A stretch of DNA of 16,377 nucleotides from Verrucomicrobiota bacterium (GTDB lineage: Bacteria > Verrucomicrobiota > Verrucomicrobiia > Opitutales > Opitutaceae): positions 1 through 16,377 of the forward strand of contig JAEWBF010000108.1 in NCBI GenBank assembly GCA_023391285.1, read 5' to 3'. The position numbers were made by a program, and so were the translations under genes. The notes below the pieces were generated by a model. The model saw only the letters and a list, made by a program, of their open reading frames with translations, was not told where the DNA came from and ran no database searches. Position 1 is the stretch's first letter, and each line of letters begins with the position of its first letter. This document shows positions 6,878 through 13,188 of this stretch, piece after piece.

Positions 6878-9598
6878 TTAGTTTCGCGAAGGTTCCGTTC
6901 CGAGCAATTGCGTCACGCAGTGGAGGAATCGGTCCGTGGTGAAGGGCTTCGCGACGAATGCATCCGCATAGCCACCAGCCGAGTTTTCCGACCCGGTCCG
7001 CAGGTCTTGGAGTCCGCTGATGGCCAGGATCTTCATCGCGGGATTGCGCGCATGGATGATGTTCGCAAGGTCCTTGCCGCCCAGCACGGGCATGTCGACG
7101 TCGGTGATCACCAACGCAATTTCGGCCGCTCGCGCGTGGAATTTTGACGCCGCTTGAGCTCCATCGGATGCTGTCACAACACTGTATCCGGCTCGCCGAA
7201 GAAGCGCGCCGACGGAGTCCCTGATGGAAGGTTCGTCATCGACGAGAAGGATCAACTCGCCTTTTCCGCAACGCGGAAAACTCCGCACGACATTCTCGGT
7301 CGCAGCGACCCCGGTTTCCGCGGCCGGAAGGTAGATCCGGAAAGTCGTTCCTCGGCCGATGTTCGACACGACGGTGATAAAGCCGTGGTGGGCTTCCACG
7401 ATTCCCTTCACGGTTGAGAGTCCGAGCCCTGTTCCGCGATCGCTCGATTTGGTGGTGAAGAACGGATCCCAGATTCGTGCCAGAATTTCCGGCGGAATCC
7501 CGCTACCTGTGTCTTCGACGTGCAGGACGAGCCATGTGCCCGGCTTGCCGCCTCTCAATTGAGCGGCGGCTGACTCATCGAGGCGGACATTCTCTCCGCG
7601 CAGACGTAACGTGCCTCCCTGCGGCATCGCATCGCGGGCGTTCACGCAGAGGTTGAGCAGCACCTGGTGAACCTGAGTGGGATTCGCGATAACGGGCCAA
7701 AGGTCGGACGGCACATCGTCTTCGATCGCGATCGATTTCGGGAAGGTTTGTGAAATCACTTCCACGATGTCGCGGATCAGGTGCTTCACTTGCGCGAGCT
7801 GCGGTTCGCCTGAGATGCCGTGCGCGAACCCGAGGATCTGCCGCACGAGGCGCGCTCCTCGGTCGGAACATTTCTGCAAGGTCTCCAGCAGTCGTAGGCT
7901 GTAAGGATCTTTGATCTGCGATTGGAGCAGGCTCGACGCCATGCCGACCGGCGCGAGCACGTTGTTCAAATCGTGCGCGATTCCGGCCGCTAACATGCCG
8001 ATGCTCTCGAGGCGTTGTGCGCGCAGGAACTGGTCGGCGAGCTTCTTCTTTTCCGTGATATCGGTGCAGATCCCGAGCCGTCCCGTCGGCGCGCCGGTTG
8101 CGTCCCGGAGAATGGTGATGCTGGCCTCGACCACCAGTGGTGTGCCGTCGCGGTTGCGGCCGGCGACTTCGCCGCGCCAATCGTCGGCCGAGGCGACGGC
8201 GGTATGAATCGCCGCTGACGGCGGAATACCCGCGAGCGACAGCACCTCGTGCACCGAGCGACCGACCACCTCGTCGGCGGTCCAGCCGAAGAGACGTTGG
8301 GCGCCACGGCTCCACAAACTGATGCGTCCGTCGAGATCGCCCGCGATGATCGCCTCGTTCGCCTTGTCGATGAGTTCCGCCTGCTCATGGATGCGCTTTT
8401 CGGCAGCGTGGCGCGCGGTCACATCGACGAGCACGACGAGGAGGAGTTTCTTTCCGCCGTAGATGATCGGCACGAAACGACAACCGACGCGCACTCGTGC
8501 GCCGAACGACGACGCCAGATCGACTTCGAGCTCTCGGCCTTTCATTTCGGCGAGGGCTTCTTCGGCGGCGGCGAGCATCCCCGTTTCCCGCCAGGAAGCG
8601 ATCGCGTGGAAGTTCTGCACGAGCAGTTGCTCGCGCGTTCCTCCCACCATCTTCGCGACGGCTTCATTCGCTGCGAAGCACCGGCCGGTCGCATCATAGG
8701 CGAGAACGCCGATCGGAAGGCTCTCGATCAGGGTCTCGTTGAAATGCAGTGCATCGGACACGAGTTTCGCGGCCTCCTCGCGATGCGAGAGGTCGAGCAC
8801 AAAGCCCGCAATGTGATCGTCGGGCGAGGGCAGTCGCGTCAGCGCGAACAGCACCGGAACGCGGGTGCCGTCGCGTCGCACGCTGTGCCTTTGATACGGT
8901 TCGCAACTTCCGCGCGCGATGACTTCCGCCAACGCGTTCTTTTCGATTTCCAACTCCTCCGACGGCGTGAACTCGCGCCAGTCCAGATTGCCGGCCTCGA
9001 ACTCCGCTCGGCTGACACCAATCAGCCGGAGATAGTAGTCATTGGCTTCGAGCACACGGCCGGCGGGGGAGGCGATCAGAACGCCGATCAAGCTCGAGTC
9101 CACCAGCCGACGAAGGCGGGCATGCGCGGTCTGCAAGGCTTGGTTCGCGCGCTTTTTCTCAGTGATATCCTCGAACACGGCGGCGAAGCAGTCTGGCTCC
9201 GGACAATAAGCGGAGATGGAGAACCAACGATCCAAAGGACGGAGAAAAATCTCCAAGCGATCGGGTTCACCGGAGAGCGCGACGTTCCCCAGCCGCGCGA
9301 TCAAACCGCCGTCGTCTTCACGTAATCCTGGAAATGCCTCCAGCACGCGACGGCCGACTGCATGGCCCAACCCGGTCAGCTTCGTGAACGCCTGGTTAAC
9401 CTCCAAATACTCGAAATCGACGGGGCGTCCGTCTTCGAGGACGATTGCGCAATACGCAAAACCCTCCTCCATGTTCGCGAAAAGCGAACGGTAGCGGAGT
9501 TCGGTGGCGGCGGCGGCGTGCTCCGCCGCGCGGCGCGCGAGTTCACGTTCGAGGCTCTCCACCGCAAACGAGATTTCGTTCGCGACCTGCTCCAGCAA
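6878..9598 (-). CDS. Hybrid sensor histidine kinase, C-terminal part (PAS x4, kinase, receiver)
   Basis: This 906-residue frame is the lower part of a large two-component sensor kinase. Four PAS-type sensory domains lie at about 35-150, 160-275, 285-398 and 403-515; several end in the usual D-(I/V)-T linker (EDITEKKR, VDVTARH, TDITEKKK). The phosphoacceptor histidine is H542 in GIAHDLNNVLAP. The ATP-binding domain shows the N box NLCVNARDAMPQGG (649-662), the G1 box EDTGSGIPPE, FFTTK and GTGLGLSTVKGIVE. The C-terminal receiver (about 781-900) has VDDE, phosphoacceptor D833 in ITDVDMP and K884 in KPF. No DNA-binding output domain or neighbouring response regulator is present. The first usable start is a TTG at 9598, in the middle of what should be the end of a GAF domain. 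It is in frame with the 9635-10582 segment and separated from it by one TAG, so the two parts are almost certainly one gene. Confidence 0.9.
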   Translation of the reverse strand: MLEQVANEISFAVESLERELARRAAEHAAAATELRYRSLFANMEEGFAYCAIVLEDGRPVDFEYLEVNQAFTKLTGLGHAVGRRVLEAFPGLREDDGGLIARLGNVALSGEPDRLEIFLRPLDRWFSISAYCPEPDCFAAVFEDITEKKRANQALQTAHARLRRLVDSSLIGVLIASPAGRVLEANDYYLRLIGVSRAEFEAGNLDWREFTPSEELEIEKNALAEVIARGSCEPYQRHSVRRDGTRVPVLFALTRLPSPDDHIAGFVLDLSHREEAAKLVSDALHFNETLIESLPIGVLAYDATGRCFAANEAVAKMVGGTREQLLVQNFHAIASWRETGMLAAAEEALAEMKGRELEVDLASSFGARVRVGCRFVPIIYGGKKLLLVVLVDVTARHAAEKRIHEQAELIDKANEAIIAGDLDGRISLWSRGAQRLFGWTADEVVGRSVHEVLSLAGIPPSAAIHTAVASADDWRGEVAGRNRDGTPLVVEASITILRDATGAPTGRLGICTDITEKKKLADQFLRAQRLESIGMLAAGIAHDLNNVLAPVGMASSLLQSQIKDPYSLRLLETLQKCSDRGARLVRQILGFAHGISGEPQLAQVKHLIRDIVEVISQTFPKSIAIEDDVPSDLWPVIANPTQVHQVLLNLCVNARDAMPQGGTLRLRGENVRLDESAAAQLRGGKPGTWLVLHVEDTGSGIPPEILARIWDPFFTTKSSDRGTGLGLSTVKGIVEAHHGFITVVSNIGRGTTFRIYLPAAETGVAATENVVRSFPRCGKGELILLVDDEPSIRDSVGALLRRAGYSVVTASDGAQAASKFHARAAEIALVITDVDMPVLGGKDLANIIHARNPAMKILAISGLQDLRTGSENSAGGYADAFVAKPFTTDRFLHCVTQLLGTEPSRN

Positions 9599-9634
9599 CG
9601 CGACTTGGTCGTGCAGGAAGAAACCTCGTTCGGA

Positions 9635-9637
9635 CTA
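9635..9637 (-). other. In-frame amber (TAG) codon splitting the kinase gene
   Basis: On the minus strand the frame reads GVLVVY, TAG, SERGFFLHDQVALLEQVANE. The residues on both sides are the two halves of one GAF-domain end, in the same frame with no indel. One substitution, for example TCG (Ser) to TAG, would explain it. Confidence 0.9.
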
Positions 9638-10582
9638 ATATACCACGAGCACTCCGTCGATCTCTCCGCGGATGCGAATGGGCAACCCGACGCCGGAGGC
9701 GATTCCATTTCGAGCTGCAGTGTCGCGCCACCGCGGGGTTCCGACATCGGAGGCGAAGTCGTGACACACGAACGTTCGTCTGTCGCAAAGCGCGCGGCCC
9801 GCGGGGCCGGATCCTTCGGACGGGTCGTTGGCGTAAAGCGCGAGTTCGCGCAAAGCCCCACCGAAATCGCCGAAACTCGAGACCGGCACGATCCGCCGCG
9901 TCGACTCGTCGATCCAACCGATCCACGCCAGCGTGCACGCGCGCGACTCCACCAGAATCCGACAGATCGCCCGAAAGAGTTCCTCCTTCGAATGAAGGTG
10001 CGCGATCGCCTGGTTCACCTGACTGAGCGCGGCATACAGCCGGTTGATTCGGCCGATGTGGTCCTCGGTGGCTTTGCGTTCCGAGATGTCGCGGCAGATC
10101 AGAAGCTCAAACGTCTCTCCGTCGCTTTCGAGCGGTCGCGCGCTCGCCTCGACGAAGAACGTGGAGCCGTCTTTGCGTCGGTGCACCAGCTCGACCAACT
10201 CGTCACTCGGCGAAAACTGGTCGGCCGCGTTGGCGGTCGTGTTCGCGTTCGATCGATCTTCCAATCCGCCTGGTGGCAAGTTCCGCAGCTCATCCAGCGT
10301 ATAGCCATACGCCGCCAGCGCTCGATCGCTAGCTTCCCTCACGCGTCCGGCCTCGTCGATTAAAAGAATGATGTCGTTGGCGTTCTGCATCACCAATTGC
10401 AGACGCTGCGACAACGTTTGATTCGCGCGCTCCGCAATCAACGCGCGGCGCAGGGCGCTTTCGGAGCGACGATGCCACCAAAACCCCACCGCAAATGCGC
10501 CCGCGATGATCGCCAAAACCGTCTCGATCATAGCCGGGAAGAACCGAAGGTGACGCGGCGTGACATCGGACAATGTGCGCAT
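9635..10582 (-). CDS. Hybrid sensor histidine kinase, N-terminal part (TM, PAS, GAF)
   Basis: This 315-residue frame is the upper part of the split kinase. A single membrane helix lies at about 19-36 (IETVLAIIAGAFAVGFWW), then a PAS domain at about 60-170 that ends in CRDISERKATEDH. A GAF domain follows (about 185-315; YAALSQVNQAIAH, then CTLAWIGWID, GPAGRAL and GLPIRIRGEIDGVLVVY). It stops at TAG within the last strand and helix of the GAF fold, so alone it is a membrane-bound sensor without a kinase. Two starts are possible: ATG at 10582, or ATG at 10531, which puts the TM helix immediately at the N-terminus. Neither has a Shine-Dalgarno sequence. With readthrough or without the mutation the full protein would be 1234 residues. 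It is divergent from the gene at 10795. Confidence 0.85.
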   Translation of the reverse strand: MRTLSDVTPRHLRFFPAMIETVLAIIAGAFAVGFWWHRRSESALRRALIAERANQTLSQRLQLVMQNANDIILLIDEAGRVREASDRALAAYGYTLDELRNLPPGGLEDRSNANTTANAADQFSPSDELVELVHRRKDGSTFFVEASARPLESDGETFELLICRDISERKATEDHIGRINRLYAALSQVNQAIAHLHSKEELFRAICRILVESRACTLAWIGWIDESTRRIVPVSSFGDFGGALRELALYANDPSEGSGPAGRALCDRRTFVCHDFASDVGTPRWRDTAARNGIASGVGLPIRIRGEIDGVLVVY

Positions 10583-10794
10583 TCGGCGCGCACCAAGGGC
10601 GTTGAAGGGAATCTCGGTGGGTGTGACATTCGGCGACGAAGCCTATCGAAATCCCAGTGTCACAGCTGCGCATATTATGCATTATGCCGGCTCTTTCGTG
10701 TCGAAAGTCGATGGGCACCGAAAGGCGGCGCTGCCGCGATCCCCGTGTGTCGACGGTTCGGGAACTCAGATCTGGCCAACCTGGTCCGTTGCTC
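10583..10794. promoter_or_regulatory. Divergent intergenic region between the kinase and the 10795 gene
   Basis: This 212-nt gap separates two divergent starts and must hold the promoters. A short AT-rich island at about 10672-10687 (ATATTATGCATTAT) stands out from GC-rich surroundings and could supply -10 elements on either strand; CATAAT can be read on the minus strand. A GCGGC-GCT-GCCGC hairpin lies at 10725-10737. No RNA gene was recognised. Confidence 0.3.
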
Positions 10795-11310
10795 ATGCGG
10801 CATGTGCGACCGGAAGTTCACCGAGTTGGTGACTTGGAAATAGACGAACACGTCGGCTTCCAACGGAGATCGTGGCGCGTGCAACGGGTCGGGCAGGCGC
10901 TTGTGGTGTTGGTCGTGTTGGCTGGTCTCGCGGGAGTTTTCGGCGGTGGCGGACTCGCGAAGAGTGCCGCGGAATCCGGCCCAACGCGCATCGAATACCC
11001 GCGCTTTCTGCGCGCGCATTCGCCGGTGGAGATTCGTCTTTCGATATCTGGGAATGCAGAGGAGGCCGGAACGACTTTGGTCGCGGTCGATAACGCGTTC
11101 TTCGATGTTTACGGCATCGAGCCGATTTCGCCGGCGCCGGAGAAGCAGACGCTCGGGGACAATGCGATCGTCTACCATTTCGCGCACGAAGCGGGGGCGC
11201 GTGGGCCGATCATCCTGCAAGTCAAAGCGACGCGGATGGGACTTCGATCCGCGACGATCACGGTGGGCGACCAACCCGCGATTCGGCTCCGGTCGTTCAT
11301 TTTCCCCTGA
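10795..11310 (+). CDS. Conserved single-TM protein of unknown function
   Basis: I cannot name this 171-residue protein. It has a charged N-terminus with EIDEHVGFQRRSWRVQRVG (15-33), one membrane helix at about 33-53 (QALVVLVVLAGLAGVFGG), and a roughly 115-residue extracytoplasmic domain that looks beta-rich and ends in RSFIFP. From memory, proteins of this shape with an F-(V/I)-(Y/F)-P end occur in many bacteria, often beside a DUF421/YetF-type membrane protein. No such partner is present here. The C-terminus appears complete, but the next bases already belong to a fragment of an unrelated gene. The frame stays open upstream to 10657, without support for those residues. GTG at 10804 and TTG at 10834 are other possible starts, and there is no clear Shine-Dalgarno sequence. 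Confidence 0.7.
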   Translation: MRHVRPEVHRVGDLEIDEHVGFQRRSWRVQRVGQALVVLVVLAGLAGVFGGGGLAKSAAESGPTRIEYPRFLRAHSPVEIRLSISGNAEEAGTTLVAVDNAFFDVYGIEPISPAPEKQTLGDNAIVYHFAHEAGARGPIILQVKATRMGLRSATITVGDQPAIRLRSFIFP

Positions 11311-11716
11311 CTATCGTCTCGCGAAGCCCGCTCGCGAGATTCTGATCGGCCAAGTCGTCCGCCACATCGATGGGCCGCTCGTTCCCATCGGCTGCGTTTC
11401 CCAAACGGCTTACACGCCGTGCACCTGCCCGGACGAAACGCACTGCGGACTCCGCATGCTCATGCTCGATGTGCGTAACGCCATCGCGAACATCCTCGAT
11501 CGCTACACGCTCGCGGACGTCGTCGAAGTCACGCTCCGGAAGCTTCGCCGCGACAATCTCCCGCTTCCGTTTTCGCCCGAAGCCGAAGCGGCGAATCACG
11601 TGCCTCACCGCGTTCCCGCGCGCTTCGCCCGCAAGTTGGCGCAGCGCAACAAGCCGTCGCAACTCACCGAGGCCGACGGCGTGCTCCACCAAATCCTCGG
11701 TGATTACACGATTTGA
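11309..11716 (+). pseudogene. Rrf2-family regulator, C-terminal fragment (DNA-binding half missing)
   Basis: Frame 2 from 11309 reads DYRLAKPAREILIGQVVRHIDGPL and continues with a C-x8-C-x-C-x5-C cluster (CVSQTAYTPCTCPDETHC), GLRMLMLDVRNAIANIL and TLADV. This is the second half of an Rrf2/IscR/CymR-type regulator, the part carrying the effector or Fe-S cysteines, followed by an extra tail of about 65 residues. Family members begin with a winged helix of about 60-70 residues, ending in a glycine-rich stretch just before YRLA. That part is absent. Upstream the same frame only shadows the 10795 gene and shows no HTH-like sequence. As it stands it cannot bind DNA as an Rrf2 protein. It ends 14 nt before yezD, suggesting a former operon. 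Family recognition is strong; why it is truncated is unresolved. Confidence 0.8.
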
Positions 11717-11730
11717 TTTCCGCGCCCGCC

Positions 11731-11925
11731 ATGCCCACCCACGTTTCAGATTCGAATCTTAGCCCCGCCGGCTCAGTCCCGGATTGGGTCGCTCTCGTGC
11801 GCGAGAAGGTCGAAGGCCTGCGCTACGGCGTGGTGCAACTCGTCGTTCACGACGGTCGCGTCACTCAGATAGAACGCACCGAGAAAACTCGGTTACCCGC
11901 CGTGCGCGATCCGCACGCCGCGTAA
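11731..11925 (+). CDS. YezD-family (DUF2292) small protein
   Basis: This complete 64-residue protein has a variable N-terminus (MPTHVSDSNLSPAGSVP) followed by the whole family domain: DWVALVREKVEGLRYGVVQL, then VVHDGRVTQIERTEKTRLP. The function is not known. From memory, such genes often sit beside sulfate-assimilation or sulfate-transport genes and Rrf2 regulators, which fits the Rrf2 fragment directly upstream and the anion-type porin downstream. The ATG at 11731 is preferred; a TTG at 11713 overlaps the upstream stop and adds six residues. No Shine-Dalgarno sequence is visible. With the Rrf2 5' end lost, its native promoter has probably been lost too. Confidence 0.85.
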   Translation: MPTHVSDSNLSPAGSVPDWVALVREKVEGLRYGVVQLVVHDGRVTQIERTEKTRLPAVRDPHAA

Positions 11926-12046
11926 TCTCCACATCATTTTGTCGACCGGTTTCCGCCGGAGGCGTTTCCGCCAACCAAATCCGCACCTCAACGGATCTAC
12001 GACCAGGCTACTGGAGTGCTCCAAACAAAATCCAACTCCGTCATTC

Positions 12047-12463
12047 ATGAATGCCTTCCGTTCGGCCTTTTGGGCCGCTCTCATTCTCGCCGTCGGCACC
12101 TCTGCCGCGCAGGCGCAAACGCCGTCGCACGACGAAGAAATTCGCGCGCTGCGCGAACAGATTCGGCAGCTTGACCAGAAACTCCGCGTCCTCGAGCGCA
12201 AGCAAGAGCTCAGGGAAGAGGAAACGGCCGCCGCCATCAAGGCTTTGCCGAGAATCACCACGAGCGATGGTCGCATCGAGATCGCTTCCGCCGACGGCGC
12301 GAACTCGCTCCGTCTCCGCGGCTTGGTCCAGGGCGATTTCCGCTCCTACGATTCGGCCAACGATCCCAACGACACCTTCCTGCTGCGTCGCGCCCGCCTG
12401 ATCTTCGACGGCAAGTTCGCCAAGAACTTCTCTTATGTCGTCCAGCCCGAGTTTGCGGGCGGC
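12047..12463 (+). pseudogene. OprP/OprO-type porin, N-terminal fragment
   Basis: The protein starts with a clear signal peptide (MNAFRSAFWAALILAVGTSA, cleavage probably after AQA at 23). A charged periplasmic coiled coil follows (about 28-62, IRALREQIRQLDQKLRVLER), then the first beta strands typical of phosphate-selective porins: LRLRGLVQGDFRSY (88-101), DTFLLRRARLIFDGKF (109-124) and FSYVVQPEF (128-136). At about residue 139 the similarity ends abruptly. The frame stays open to 12931 but from there is only the reverse complement of the cyclase gene. Such porins usually have about 400-480 residues, so roughly two thirds are missing, including most of the barrel. It lies 121 nt after yezD; that gap has a direct repeat TTTCCGCC (11950-11957 and 11965-11972) and nothing else I recognise. 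Confidence 0.8.
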
Positions 12464-12466
12464 TTC
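12446..12466. other. Head-on junction between two truncated genes
   Basis: Within about 20 bases the plus strand changes from coding porin (PEFAGG) to antisense of cyclase (FTVEAARK on the minus strand). The bases GTTTGCGGGCGGC are compatible with both proteins, so the break cannot be placed more precisely. The two reading frames are in codon register on opposite strands. Confidence 0.75.
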
Positions 12467-12901
12467 GACGGTGAAGGAAGGAAAGCGGTCGAAGAAATCG
12501 GGAGCGCCGAAACGGCGATGCCAGCCGGTGTTGACGATGACGCGAGCGCCGGGGGTGAGGCGGTGCTCGTGGGCGCGAAGATCGTCGACGGTGATTTCGC
12601 CGTCGGCGGGCTTGGGAATCGAGAGCCGGACGGCGGGGCCGTAGAACCAATCGAGCGGCATGCGATCGAGCGTGCGGCCGTCGTCGAAAAAGTGATACAT
12701 CGCGTCGAGATGCGTGCCCTGGTGGGAGCCGATCAGGACGTGGGTGGTGTTGAACTGATGCGTGGCGATGCGCGCGTGCGGGATGATCGCGAGCTTGGGA
12801 TCGTTGGGAAACGTCGGCGCGCCATGCACGAGCGGATGCGTGAGGTCGATCAGACGCGGGGGCGCGGCGGAATCTGGTATCGCGGGGGGCAAGTTCACCA
12901 C
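12452..12901 (-). pseudogene. Cyclase / kynurenine-formamidase-family protein, N-terminal fragment
   Basis: About 150 residues of a metal-dependent cyclase-family hydrolase are present: RLIDLTHPLVHGAPTFPNDP (16-35), the metal-binding signature H-x-G-T-H-x-D as HQGTHLDAMYHF (60-71), then VIVNTGWHRRFGAPDFFDRF (121-140) and PSFTVEAARK. Relatives continue for another 60-80 residues with a second conserved half (typically AE-x(3)-LLG-x-D followed by further active-site residues). Here the frame instead runs into the antisense of the porin gene and stays open to 12041. The start is GTG at 12901 or 12898. The substrate cannot be stated: family members open N-formylkynurenine, isatin or polyketide intermediates. 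The fragment is unlikely to be active. Both the family and the truncation are clear. Confidence 0.8.
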
Positions 12902-13188
12902 GGTAGCAGAGCGGCGGCGCCGCGGCTTTAGCCCGCTTGGAAGAAGGTTTCGCGTCGGTGGAACGACGGACGAGTTGGAAGGCGAAAGAGACGACGATGG
13001 GCGCGGCGAGATGCGTCGTGTTCGCGTGGACTCTTTCGCGTCGGGAACGAAACGTTCGGCCCGACGAGTCAGGGCAAGCTGCGGTGCGCGACGAGCTGGG
13101 GCAGGCGGGATGGAAAGCGCGGTGAGGGCACCGCGCCTCCAGGGGGTAGGCTGCGTTCCGCTACGATGCAGGCGCGCTTGTCACGCTG
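12902..13188. other. Intergenic region with palindromes between the cyclase and nagB
   Basis: This 287-nt gap has no gene that I can support. It holds the palindrome GCGGCGCCGC (12914-12923), an imperfect GCGGC-TTTA-GCC hairpin (12922-12936) and the REP-like hairpin at 13117-13136. The cyclase promoter should lie in its left part, but I could not identify boxes. Confidence 0.5.
13117..13136 (-). repeat. REP-like palindrome, copy 3, possible nagB terminator
   Basis: GCGCGGTG (13117-13124) and CACCGCGC (13129-13136) form a perfect 8-bp stem with a 4-base loop, the same design as copies 1 and 2 with a compensated G-C for T-A change in the stem. Read from nagB (minus strand), it lies 52 nt after the stop and is followed by TTTCC, so it could also end that transcript. 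Confidence 0.6.

Noticed and set aside
8249..9325. A 358-codon plus-strand frame opposite the kinase
   Set aside because: Antisense to PAS domains with no family resemblance.
9635..9637. TAG as a recoded amino acid (pyrrolysine or stop reassignment)
   Set aside because: TAG ends speA, nagB and the MFS gene normally, and the site is an ordinary GAF position where Ser or similar would be expected. A nonsense mutation or sequence error is simpler.
10901..11308. A full-length Rrf2 regulator starting at the upstream end of frame 2
   Set aside because: The upstream part of this frame is only the shadow of the 10795 gene and has no winged-helix-like sequence.
11926..12046. A sulfur riboswitch or leader before the porin
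   Set aside because: Only a short direct repeat, TTTCCGCC, is visible; no SAM riboswitch core or T-box element could be recognised.
12464..12931. A porin C-terminus in the open frame after 12463
   Set aside because: The bases are the exact antisense of good cyclase-family sequence, including its HQGTHLD motif, and show no beta-barrel pattern.
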